Part shown: positions 1 to 5,125 of the stretch, one piece after another
Layout: each line of letters opens with the position of its first letter
How positions within the stretch are numbered: the first letter of the stretch is position 1
DNA from: an uncultured Collinsella sp.
GTDB taxonomy: Bacteria > Actinomycetota > Coriobacteriia > Coriobacteriales > Coriobacteriaceae
Reading direction: 5' to 3'
NCBI GenBank assembly: GCA_900550185.1
Contig: URRN01000150.1
Coordinates: forward strand, 1 to 5,125
DNA length: 5,125 nt
The notes under the pieces: generated by a model
What the model saw: only the letters and a program-made list of their open reading frames with translations
What the model was told of the DNA's origin: nothing
Database searches by the model: none
Made by a program: the position numbers and the translations under genes

Positions 1-148
1 GCGCAGGGTCGTAGTCCACCAGCATAGAGCCGGCGAGCAGATTGACCGCGACGCTTTGGACGCCGTCGAGCTTGCTCACGGCGCGGTCCACGTGCGCCTG
101 GCAGGCAGCGCATGTCATGCCGCCCACATCGAACTTATCTTGAGCCAT
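1..148 (-). CDS. Heavy-metal-associated (HMA) domain protein, probably N-terminus of a copper-translocating P-type ATPase (partial)
   Basis: The visible 49 residues begin MAQDKFDVGGMTCAACQAHV and form the first part of an HMA domain. The metal-binding motif GMTCAAC has its two cysteines at residues 13 and 16, and is followed by the usual amphipathic helix (HVDRAVSKLDGV) and a beta strand (SVAVNLL). Such domains bind Cu(I) and occur either alone as the chaperone CopZ or at the N-terminus of CopA-type copper-exporting ATPases in the membrane. The reading frame runs off the left edge at 1, so the two cannot be separated; the ATPase is my preference from the CAAC form of the motif. The ATG at 146-148 is preceded by a good Shine-Dalgarno (AAAGGAG, around 153-159). 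A CsoR-like operator sits within its promoter, which supports copper-responsive control. Confidence 0.85.
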   Translation of the reverse strand, partial: MAQDKFDVGGMTCAACQAHVDRAVSKLDGVQSVAVNLLAGSMLVDYDPA

Positions 149-195
149 GGCTTCTCCTTTCTGTGACGTAGTGTCGGAAATGTTAACCAACCGAT

Positions 196-226
196 ACTAT
201 ACACCCATACCCCCTGGGGGTGTCTA
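196..226 (-). promoter_or_regulatory. Probable sigma-70-type promoter of the copper gene
   Basis: On the minus strand there is a -35-like TAGACA (221-226) and a -10 TATAGT (196-201), separated by 19 bp. The leader to the ATG at 148 would be about 40 nt. The spacer is longer than the usual 17 bp and is almost filled by a GC-rich palindrome, as expected for a repressor-controlled metal promoter. The boxes were picked by eye. Confidence 0.5.
207..223. promoter_or_regulatory. CsoR-like copper-repressor operator
   Basis: ATACCCCCTGGGGGTGT is a 17-bp palindrome centred on T215, with arms ATACCCCC and GGGGGTGT matching at 7 of 8 positions. Known operators of the CsoR/RcnR repressor family have this form: a run of C, a short centre, a run of G, flanked by AT/TA. 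It overlaps the -35 and the spacer of the copper-gene promoter, so a bound repressor would block RNA polymerase until Cu(I) releases it. The repressor gene itself is not in the window. Confidence 0.6.
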
Positions 227-280
227 GTAATAGTTGGAATGTATGACTTTTCATTACGGATGAGGGCGGCTGCTCAATCG

Positions 281-297
281 TTGGCAGTCCCTGCCAA
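281..297. repeat. Short perfect palindrome (7-bp arms, 3-bp centre)
   Basis: TTGGCAG (281-287) and CTGCCAA (291-297) are perfect inverted copies around TCC. It lies four bases before the first unit of the repeat array and about 55 bp upstream of the copper promoter. There is no T-run on either side, so it does not look like a terminator. It may be a protein-binding site or part of the array boundary; the function is unknown. Confidence 0.45.
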
Positions 298-300
298 ACA

Positions 301-597
301 TCTCAATCTGTAACGTCTGGACCGGTTTTTGAACCATAGCTGTTACAGATTTAGACAAACAGTTGACGGGAAACTTAATGTCTCAATCTGTAACATCTAG
401 CAGCAAATATGACCTCTAACTGTTACAGATCGAGACAGACCGTCCGCGGTCAACTCAAACATCTCGATCTGTAACATCTGGACCGGTTTTTGACCCCTTA
501 CTGTTACAGATTGAGATGTTGTCTCGCAGGGTTGGGGTTTTGTCTCGTTCTGTAACATCTAGACCTGTATCTGCCGAGCTAGTGTTACAGATCGAGA
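301..597. repeat. Array 1: four 55-bp inverted-repeat units
   Basis: The units are at 301-355, 381-435, 462-516 and 543-597. Each has a left arm close to TCTCRATCTGTAACA and a right arm close to TGTTACAGATYGAGA (15 bp each) around a 25-nt centre. Arm mismatches are few: none to two per unit. Units are separated by 25-26 nt of unrelated sequence, so unit starts are spaced 80, 81 and 81 bp. The centres are related to one another: 17 nt are identical between unit 1 (316-332) and unit 3 (477-493). Some units extend the stem with TG/CA pairs outside the arms (units 2 and 4) or with the swapped CA/TG pair (unit 3). The array fills most of the gap between the kinase stop and the copper promoter. It has no coding signal, transposase or T-tract. 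The same unit recurs at 4040-4256. It is not a standard CRISPR, since the repeats alternate in orientation and the unit centres are not unique spacers. Confidence 0.9.
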
Positions 598-600
598 CAA

Positions 601-628
601 TTGCCGGGGAGGGGTCCCGTCACGGCAA
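601..628 (-). terminator. Possible terminator hairpin after the kinase gene
   Basis: The outer stem TTGCCG (601-606) / CGGCAA (623-628) encloses an inner stem GGGA (607-610) / TCCC (615-618) with a GGGG loop and a 4-nt bulge. It begins 12 bases past the kinase stop codon on the minus strand. The tail after the stem (TTGTCTC) is only weakly T-rich, so termination is plausible but not convincing. It stands directly against the last unit of array 1. Confidence 0.35.
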
Positions 629-640
629 GACGCCCGCCGC

Positions 641-2725
641 CTAGATACAGAACCCGGGGATCACACAGGTTAGCTTGTTTGGCTTTTCCGCAGGCGTTGC
701 GTACGTAAAGACGTCGCCGTCGTGCCCCACGCGGTTCATATAGAGCGTGCCTTCGCTCTCCGATGTGTCGGGACTCACCGTTCGTTCCCACCAGCAGGTG
801 TCCTTGCCCTTCCACTGGCGAACCAACGTCTCGTTCGTGGTATACGGACTTACCTTGAGCTCGCGGAAGAGTTGGTACTCCTTGCCCTCGCCGTTATAGA
901 TGTCGGCCAGGTAGTGAAAGTCCTTGGCAAACGAATTGGGCGGTTGCGTACCGCACAGCTCGACCATGGCGGGCAGCCAAAGGGTTGCGGGCAACTCGCT
1001 CTGACACGATGCACTGTTGGCGGCGCCAACGTTATTCGAGATCTTTTTGACAGACTTGATGAGCGCGCGCAACTCGTTGGGCAGCAGCTTAAGGCCGTCG
1101 CTGTCGAGCCATTCCCGCAGCTCGCAATCTGCCCAGCCGGCGCTCGGCGGTTCAGCCGCAGCGTTGCGCTCGGCAATACCCGCATCGAACATAAACGTCA
1201 GTCCGGCCTTGCCCGTCCCGTCCAGAAGCTCATCGTGACGGATGCCCACAAGCTGCGCGCCGACCTCCAGCCCGTTGGCGAGCTTCACACGCTTGGTGCA
1301 CGGATAGGGGATATGCCCATCAGCGTCGAGCAGGTGGTAGCACTTGGCAATCTCGCGTGCCTCGCTACGGGTCTCGGCGGCCTTAATCTTGAGCGAAATC
1401 TTCTGCAGCTGGTCCCAAGTGTAGTCGTCAAGCGAACCGCGGATGCCGTCCAGGTAGTCGGGGATGCCGAAGCCATGGGTTGCCGCGCCAACGACGCCGA
1501 GTCCCGCAACGACCGCAACGACGCCGCCGATAATAAAGCGACGGCGGGTCATGGCGTCGTGCCGGGCCTGCTCCAGGATCTCTCGTGCGCGCTCGCCGGC
1601 GACGTCGACCTTAAGGTGCGTACCGGAGTCGATGTCGATTGCGGCGTCACTGCCCGCGCCCTCGCGGCCCTCGGATTCGGCGTCGGTGAGGTATGTCGAG
1701 AGCACCTCGAGCATCTGCTGCTCGGTAGGGCGATCGCCCTGTTCGACCGAGATGCCTTTCATGATGATCTGGACGAGCGCTTTGTCGCCCTCGCAGCGCG
1801 GCTCGAGCGGCGCCGGCTTGGTCTTGGTCTTTATGAGGTAGAACGAGCCGGTCGCCGCGGCACCCGTCGACTCGACATCGAACGGTTTGCGACCGCTGTA
1901 GAGCTGGTACAGAATGCTCGAAAGCGCATAGACGTCGATCGCGGGCGAGCGGCGAAGGGCCGCGATGCCTTCGATATCCTGCGTGAGCATTTCGGGCGCG
2001 GCGTATGCGGGCGTGGCAAAGCGCCAGATGTCGGCGCGCCGGGTGATCGTGTCGTCGCCGAGGGCCATGGTCGCGGAGCCCATGTCGATGAGGCAGGGGT
2101 CAAAGGAGCAATCGGCAATCTGCTGCTCGAGCGTTCGGCTGGTGGTGCGGAACATGATATTGGCAGGCGACAGGTCGCGATGGATGACCGGATTCACGAG
2201 GCCTTGGGTCATCAAGAGCGCGCGAAGTACGGCGTTTCCGACGGCGGCGACCATCTGGGTGGTCAGCCCGCCCGAGGCGTCGTGCGGAAGCAAGGGCAGC
2301 GCCTGCTTGAGCGAGGTGCCCTCGACCCACTCCATGAGGATGAGCGGGTCGTTCTCGCACGATCCGTAGCCATAGACGCGCGGAAATCCGCGCAGGTGCG
2401 AGACGGTACACAGATGACGGTACTCCTCGAACAGCGCAGCGGTGTTGGCCAGGTGCGCTGCCGATTGCTCGGCGGAGCGGTCGGGGGCTTGGCCGGAAAG
2501 GATGGCGTTGTCCTTGAGCAGCTTGACGGCAAAGACCTCGCCGCTCGTGTTGGTCGCGCGCAGCACGTGCCCGATGTTGCCGTTGTTGCGGTGGGCCGTC
2601 TGGAGAATAAACGTCATAAACCGACGCTTGGCGTCGTCCTCGGCGCTGGGGTCGACCGCCACGGCGGTATCGAACGTATCGAGACGGATGAGTTTGTCGC
2701 CATAGGCGCTATCGGTAGTATCCAT
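641..2725 (-). CDS. Membrane-anchored Ser/Thr protein kinase with C-terminal DUF6273-like extracytoplasmic domain
   Basis: This 694-residue protein should phosphorylate Ser/Thr on cytoplasmic targets. The kinase domain spans about 35-345: an atypical glycine loop (NGNIGHV, 48-54), ATP-anchoring Lys68 in FAVKLL, catalytic loop HRDLSPAN (182-189, Asp184, Asn189), a DMG in place of DFG (Asp214), APE (243-245), DVYALSS (264-270) and DRPT (331-334). All key catalytic residues are present, so it should be active. An acidic linker leads to one membrane segment (about 397-416), preceded by TRRRFI (393-398), which resembles a Tat motif. The outside part (417-694) matches my memory of DUF6273: WADCELREWL (531-540), then LPNELRALIKSVKK, LWLPAMVELCG (582-592), and the closing WWERTVSP and VIPGFCI. 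It holds eight cysteines and no PASTA repeats. The ATG at 2725 has AAAGGA five bases upstream. A longer frame from 2812 would add 29 residues read through a hairpin and lacks a ribosome site. The FHA gene lies upstream on the same strand, suggesting a signalling pair. Confidence 0.88.
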   Translation of the reverse strand: MDTTDSAYGDKLIRLDTFDTAVAVDPSAEDDAKRRFMTFILQTAHRNNGNIGHVLRATNTSGEVFAVKLLKDNAILSGQAPDRSAEQSAAHLANTAALFEEYRHLCTVSHLRGFPRVYGYGSCENDPLILMEWVEGTSLKQALPLLPHDASGGLTTQMVAAVGNAVLRALLMTQGLVNPVIHRDLSPANIMFRTTSRTLEQQIADCSFDPCLIDMGSATMALGDDTITRRADIWRFATPAYAAPEMLTQDIEGIAALRRSPAIDVYALSSILYQLYSGRKPFDVESTGAAATGSFYLIKTKTKPAPLEPRCEGDKALVQIIMKGISVEQGDRPTEQQMLEVLSTYLTDAESEGREGAGSDAAIDIDSGTHLKVDVAGERAREILEQARHDAMTRRRFIIGGVVAVVAGLGVVGAATHGFGIPDYLDGIRGSLDDYTWDQLQKISLKIKAAETRSEAREIAKCYHLLDADGHIPYPCTKRVKLANGLEVGAQLVGIRHDELLDGTGKAGLTFMFDAGIAERNAAAEPPSAGWADCELREWLDSDGLKLLPNELRALIKSVKKISNNVGAANSASCQSELPATLWLPAMVELCGTQPPNSFAKDFHYLADIYNGEGKEYQLFRELKVSPYTTNETLVRQWKGKDTCWWERTVSPDTSESEGTLYMNRVGHDGDVFTYATPAEKPNKLTCVIPGFCI

Positions 2726-2757
2726 GGCGTTCCTTTGTCTAGCATGGGTTGCTGCGC

Positions 2758-2818
2758 GTATACGTGGGCAGTGTGGATATCGGTAAAGTACCATGATAGC
2801 CACACTGCCCACGTATAC
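2758..2818. repeat. Long near-perfect inverted repeat in the kinase leader/promoter region
   Basis: A 19-bp arm (2758-2776) is a perfect inverted copy of 2800-2818. The match continues inward as ATATC/GATAG with a single mismatch, giving 24-bp arms. The centre (GGTA AAG TACC at 2782-2792) can form its own small stem. The element therefore folds almost end to end as one hairpin or cruciform. It lies 32 bp upstream of the kinase ATG and has no T-tract on either side, so it is not an ordinary terminator. It could be an operator for a dimeric regulator, an RNA structure in the kinase leader, or a small palindromic insertion. Its arm sequence is unrelated to arrays 1 and 2. Confidence 0.85.
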
Positions 2819-2850
2819 CGCTGAGTATTGTCGTTTACGACGCAGAAGGT

Positions 2851-2894
2851 AGAAGACGAAAGACGGACGGCGACCGTCTTTCGATCGCCGTCCG
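2851..2894 (-). terminator. Rho-independent terminator of the FHA gene
   Basis: On the minus strand a perfect 10-bp stem, CGGACGGCGA / TCGCCGTCCG (2885-2894 and 2864-2873), with an 11-nt loop is followed by the pyrimidine-rich tail TCTTTCGTCTTCT (2863-2851). It starts two bases after the FHA stop codon. This makes read-through into the kinase gene likely to be reduced, so the kinase probably has its own promoter. Confidence 0.75.
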
Positions 2895-2896
2895 CG

Positions 2897-3859
2897 CTAG
2901 TCCACAATGACAAGGAATGTCGTGTAGAGACCCAGATGGAGCCTGTCACTGTTTTCGATTTCCACTGGGGGATAGATCTTGCCGGGCTCGCGTTGGTCGC
3001 GCGGCGGCTCAATCACAATATCGCCGTCGCCCGCGCCCGATTCGAGCACTGTGCCGTTGGTCGATCCAAGGCCCTGGGCGTACCAGCGTCCACCTTCGAG
3101 CCAAATGCGGAGATGCTCGCGCGATGCATCAGCGCCTACATCGGTGATGCTGGGCGAAGTTTTGGGCAAGGACCCAATTACCGTGCCGCGCGGATCGCGT
3201 GTGAGGGGATGGATTTGCATGTCGGCGCAGTTGTCGGCATGGGTTCTGAGCAGACCGAGGTTGGGGGCGACAGTGCGCGGCTGCTCCAGGCTGCCCATAA
3301 AGCCACGTCCGACGGTAGTTTCGGTGGTGCCAAAGTGCCCGCCCGTCTTGCTGTCGCAAAAGCGCTCGACGGTGGCCACGCCTTGAACGGGATCGGCAAG
3401 TGCACCCGTTGCCACAAAGAGCATCAAGAAGAGCGTGCTTTTTTCGCGCACGGCATTGCCGTCAAAGTTGTCGATGCGATTGAGGGCATTTGCATATAGG
3501 CGGCTGTCCAGCTTGTAGCTGGCGAGAGCCGACATCATTTCGTTGGCGGCCGGACCGCGATAGTGCTCGGCGATTGCCTGATAGGCGGACTCGCCGCCGC
3601 CGAGCTTGCTGCAGATTGCCGCGGAAAGGTTGAGCGTGGTGACGGTAAAGTCGCTGTAGATGGCGGGTGCGCACTGGTCGGGCTCGCGATGGACGATGTA
3701 ACGGGTGAGATACGAGCGGTTGGAAGAGCATTTCTCGAGCAAGGTGCTGCCGAGATAGGAGTTTCCATTGATAAACATTCGGGCGATTTCGAGATGCTTA
3801 AGACCGCCGAACGAGCGAATATCGTTATAGAGGACCGAGCAAGGCGTCTCTGCTGCCAC
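2897..3859 (-). CDS. FHA domain-containing protein with unrecognised N-terminal domain
   Basis: This 320-residue protein has a forkhead-associated domain at about 224-320. The phosphothreonine-binding signature is complete: an IGS strand (228-230) where GR is more usual, SREH (246-249), and GSTNGT (265-270), closing with DRLHLGLYTTFLVIV. FHA domains bind phosphothreonine peptides, so this is a candidate substrate or reader for the kinase encoded next to it. The N-terminal 220 residues are not a family I recognise: they look mainly helical, carry six cysteines (7, 44, 63, 83, 168, 211) and have a hydrophobic stretch LFLMLFVATGAL (143-154) too short to call a membrane span. I see no signal peptide. 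I chose the GTG at 3859 because AAAGGAGG sits five bases upstream; a TTG at 3889 would extend the frame through that ribosome site by ten residues and is unlikely. Its own promoter and terminator are visible. Confidence 0.88.
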   Translation of the reverse strand: MAAETPCSVLYNDIRSFGGLKHLEIARMFINGNSYLGSTLLEKCSSNRSYLTRYIVHREPDQCAPAIYSDFTVTTLNLSAAICSKLGGGESAYQAIAEHYRGPAANEMMSALASYKLDSRLYANALNRIDNFDGNAVREKSTLFLMLFVATGALADPVQGVATVERFCDSKTGGHFGTTETTVGRGFMGSLEQPRTVAPNLGLLRTHADNCADMQIHPLTRDPRGTVIGSLPKTSPSITDVGADASREHLRIWLEGGRWYAQGLGSTNGTVLESGAGDGDIVIEPPRDQREPGKIYPPVEIENSDRLHLGLYTTFLVIVD

Positions 3860-3864
3860 GGATA

Positions 3865-3872
3865 CCTCCTTT
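3865..3872 (-). promoter_or_regulatory. Ribosome binding site fixing the GTG start of the FHA gene
   Basis: AAAGGAGG on the minus strand is a near-complete Shine-Dalgarno, five bases before GTG 3857-3859. It lies inside the frame that the alternative upstream TTG would open, which decides the start in favour of the GTG. Confidence 0.8.
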
Positions 3873-3966
3873 GATTGCTTCCTAGCCAATATGGCGATAG
3901 GAATTAATGGCCCCCGGTGGGCGACGTATTAAATGGCTGCGCAATATATAGCGTAACCAAAGCAAC

Positions 3967-3994
3967 ATTATAGGCCACATGTTCGAAATTGCAG
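3967..3994 (-). promoter_or_regulatory. Probable promoter of the FHA gene
   Basis: On the minus strand there is a perfect -10 TATAAT (3967-3972), with a weak -35 CTGCAA (3989-3994) at a 16-bp spacing. Transcription would start near 3960, leaving a leader of about 100 nt before the GTG. The nearest unit of array 2 begins about 45 bp further upstream, so the array is placed where an upstream regulatory element could act. Confidence 0.55.
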
Positions 3995-4039
3995 GAAGAC
4001 TGAGAGATTTGGTTTGGACTGGACGGAAATTCCCCTCTG

Positions 4040-4256
4040 TCTTGATCTGTAACAATTGGGGCCGGTTTTGCTCCGTAACTGTTACAGATTGAGACGTTTG
4101 TGGGTCGTGTCGACCGTTTGTCTCGATCTGTAACACGTAGAGGAAGATTTGCCCTGTAGATGTTACAGATCGAGATGTTAGCCAAGGGGCTGACTGAATG
4201 TCTCGATCTGTAACAGTAGGAACCTGGTTTTGCCCCGTAGCTGTTACAGATTGAGA
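4040..4256. repeat. Array 2: three 55/56-bp inverted-repeat units, same family as array 1
   Basis: The units are at 4040-4094, 4121-4175 and 4201-4256, with 26 and 25 nt between them. The arms match those of array 1 (TCTCGATCTGTAACA and TGTTACAGATYGAGA); unit 5 has TCTTGATC in the left arm. The centres are 25, 25 and 26 nt and share a loose pattern with array 1 (a GG..CC..GGTTTTGC core, then GTAGCT or a similar end). Unit starts are spaced 81 and 80 bp, the same period as array 1. Unit 6 has perfectly matching arms; mismatches in units 5 and 7 would be G-U wobbles in a plus-strand transcript. The array lies between the divergent FHA and helicase genes. The open frame across it on the minus strand comes from the 81-nt (27-codon) period and is not evidence of a protein. 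Confidence 0.9.
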
Positions 4257-4529
4257 CAATCGACCCAGGCCCACTCCTCCTGCACCGTCATCTGTGGTTT
4301 ACGTGGGGGCATGCGAAGCACGGGTATACTAACCGGCGGCGAATCTGCTCCATCGCTTAGAGCTGCTGCGTCTGGACGGCGCGTGATAGGGCTGCCAAAG
4401 CGATCGCCAGCGTGCTGAGCAACGTCCTCTCTGTGCGCACCCGTTTTTGTATGTATTAGCGCACTACCAAGCACGCCCGCGCGGCCGCATGCCGTGCCCA
4501 TTGCGCGTGCAGATAAGGAACAACAACAT
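4257..4529 (+). other. Non-coding region upstream of the helicase gene, probable leader
   Basis: This holds no convincing gene and no further repeat-array unit. Small perfect palindromes are visible (GTGCGCAC 4433-4440, GCGGCCGC 4481-4488), but no strong terminator or recognisable riboswitch. If the -10 at 4325 is real, the helicase mRNA has a leader of nearly 200 nt. Long leaders are known for some DEAD-box helicase mRNAs that are controlled by cold or by autoregulation, but nothing here proves that. Confidence 0.4.
4325..4330 (+). promoter_or_regulatory. Candidate -10 element (TATACT) for the helicase gene
   Basis: TATACT matches the -10 consensus at 5 of 6 positions and is the best candidate between array 2 and the helicase ATG. 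No good -35 hexamer is seen at 16-18 bp spacing and there is no extended TG, so this is only a suggestion. Confidence 0.25.
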
Positions 4530-5125
4530 ATGCGTAATTCTGTATCCGACGTCACCGACGCCGAGATCCTGGACGAGACCCGCGAGGCCATGACCCAGGC
4601 TGCTTTCGATGCCGCCGATGAGGCCAATGCTGCCCAGGCCGTCGAGTCCGCTACCGAGAGCCTGCCCGCCTTTGACGAGCTGGGGCTTTCGGACGAGATG
4701 CTTCGTGCTATCGAGAACCTGGGCTACACGGTGCCGACGCCTGTTCAGGCCGGCTCGATTCCTGTGGTGCTCGAAGGCCGCGACCTGCTTGCCGCCGCTC
4801 AGACTGGCACCGGCAAGACGGCCGCTTTCTTGCTGCCGACCATGAACAACCTGGAGCACATCGCTCCGCCCAAGCCTGTGCGCGAGCGCAGCGGCCGCAA
4901 CCGCCGTCGCGGCGCTAAAAAGCCCGAGGGCAACGGCCGCGGCCCCGTGATGCTCGTCATCACCCCCACGCGCGAGCTTGCCCAGCAGATCGCCGACGTC
5001 TGCGCCACCATCGAGGGCCGCACGCATCACCGCAGCTACACCGTCGTGGGCGGCGTGGGCTACGAGCCGCAGAAGGCCGCCCTTCGCCGTGGCCTTGACA
5101 TCCTCGTTGCCACGCCCGGCCGCCT
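4530..5125 (+). CDS. DEAD-box ATP-dependent RNA helicase, N-terminal part (partial)
   Basis: The first 198 codons of a DEAD-box helicase are visible; the frame runs off the right edge before the DEAD motif itself. An acidic, alanine-rich leader (about 1-45) precedes the Q-motif region (F48 and GYTVPTPVQ, 65-73). Motif I AQTGTGKT (90-97) binds ATP, motif Ia PTRELAQQ is at 146-153, a GG motif at 174-175 and motif Ib TPGR at 195-198. Such enzymes unwind short RNA duplexes in ribosome assembly, mRNA decay or cold adaptation. Between motifs I and Ia is a basic insert (about 117-138, rich in Arg, Lys and Gly) that lengthens the usual spacing and may bind RNA. The start ATG has AAGGAA (4515-4520) nine bases upstream. 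It is divergent from the FHA gene and probably unrelated to the kinase pair. The exact subfamily (DeaD, CshA or RhlE type) cannot be set without the C-terminus. Confidence 0.92.
   Translation, partial: MRNSVSDVTDAEILDETREAMTQAAFDAADEANAAQAVESATESLPAFDELGLSDEMLRAIENLGYTVPTPVQAGSIPVVLEGRDLLAAAQTGTGKTAAFLLPTMNNLEHIAPPKPVRERSGRNRRRGAKKPEGNGRGPVMLVITPTRELAQQIADVCATIEGRTHHRSYTVVGGVGYEPQKAALRRGLDILVATPGR

Noticed and set aside
301..597. Classic CRISPR array
   Set aside because: The repeats alternate in orientation, the arms are only 15 bp, the centres within units are related rather than unique, and no cas gene is in the window.
2726..2812. A 29-residue N-terminal extension of the kinase from a start at 2812
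   Set aside because: It would be translated through the 61-bp hairpin and has no ribosome site, whereas the ATG at 2725 has AAAGGA at proper spacing.
722..2824. A 700-codon open frame on the plus strand opposite the kinase gene
   Set aside because: The opposite strand encodes a protein with all kinase motifs in order. The plus-strand translation has no recognisable domain and is rich in Arg, Val, Gly and Ala, as expected of a shadow frame in high-GC DNA. It also starts without a clear ribosome site.
2828..3499. A 223-codon plus-strand frame opposite the FHA gene
   Set aside because: It lies antisense to a gene with a clear FHA domain, ribosome site, promoter and terminator; its own translation shows no domain.
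301..4256. A composite transposon bounded by the two arrays
   Set aside because: There is no transposase or integrase between the arrays, and no target-site duplication was recognised. The arrays are tandem hairpins, not terminal inverted repeats of one element.
3882..4274. Open frame on the minus strand across array 2
   Set aside because: The repeat period of 81 nt equals 27 codons, so one stop-free unit stays open when repeated. The peptide only mirrors the DNA repeat and there is no start signal.
4433..4448. Terminator formed by GTGCGCAC followed by a T-run at 4444-4448
   Set aside because: The 8-bp palindrome leaves no room for a loop, so it cannot form a stable terminator hairpin, and it lies just upstream of the helicase gene where termination would be unexpected without an attenuator.

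Overview
The window looks like chromosomal DNA of a high-GC Gram-positive gut bacterium, most probably a Coriobacteriia member such as Collinsella. This is inferred from codon use, the style of the proteins and the FHA/protein-kinase content; no rRNA or marker gene is present to prove it.

Layout, left to right. (1) Positions 1-148, minus strand: the first 49 codons of a copper-type heavy-metal (HMA) protein, probably the N-terminus of a copper P-type ATPase. Its promoter is interrupted by a CsoR-like operator. (2) Positions 281-628, non-coding: a short perfect palindrome, then a regular array of four 55-bp inverted-repeat units (301-597), then a hairpin just past the end of the next gene. (3) Positions 641-2725, minus strand: a membrane-anchored Ser/Thr protein kinase with an extracytoplasmic DUF6273-like domain. 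(4) Positions 2726-2896: an intergenic gap holding a near-perfect long hairpin and a rho-independent terminator. (5) Positions 2897-3859, minus strand: a protein with a C-terminal FHA (phosphothreonine-reading) domain and an unrecognised N-terminal domain. (6) Positions 3860-4529: a 670-bp divergent intergenic region with the FHA-gene promoter, a second array of three units of the same inverted repeat (4040-4256), and an apparently long leader. (7) Positions 4530-5125, plus strand: the first 198 codons of a DEAD-box RNA helicase.

The kinase and FHA genes are adjacent and co-oriented, and they form a plausible writer/reader pair: the kinase could sense something outside the membrane and phosphorylate targets that the FHA protein binds. 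A terminator between them suggests they are separate transcription units.

The most unusual element is the pair of repeat arrays that bracket this two-gene locus. Each unit is two 15-bp arms in opposite orientation around a 25-26-nt centre. Units are separated by 25-26 nt, so an arm recurs about every 40 bp in alternating orientation. I do not recognise this as a named repeat family.
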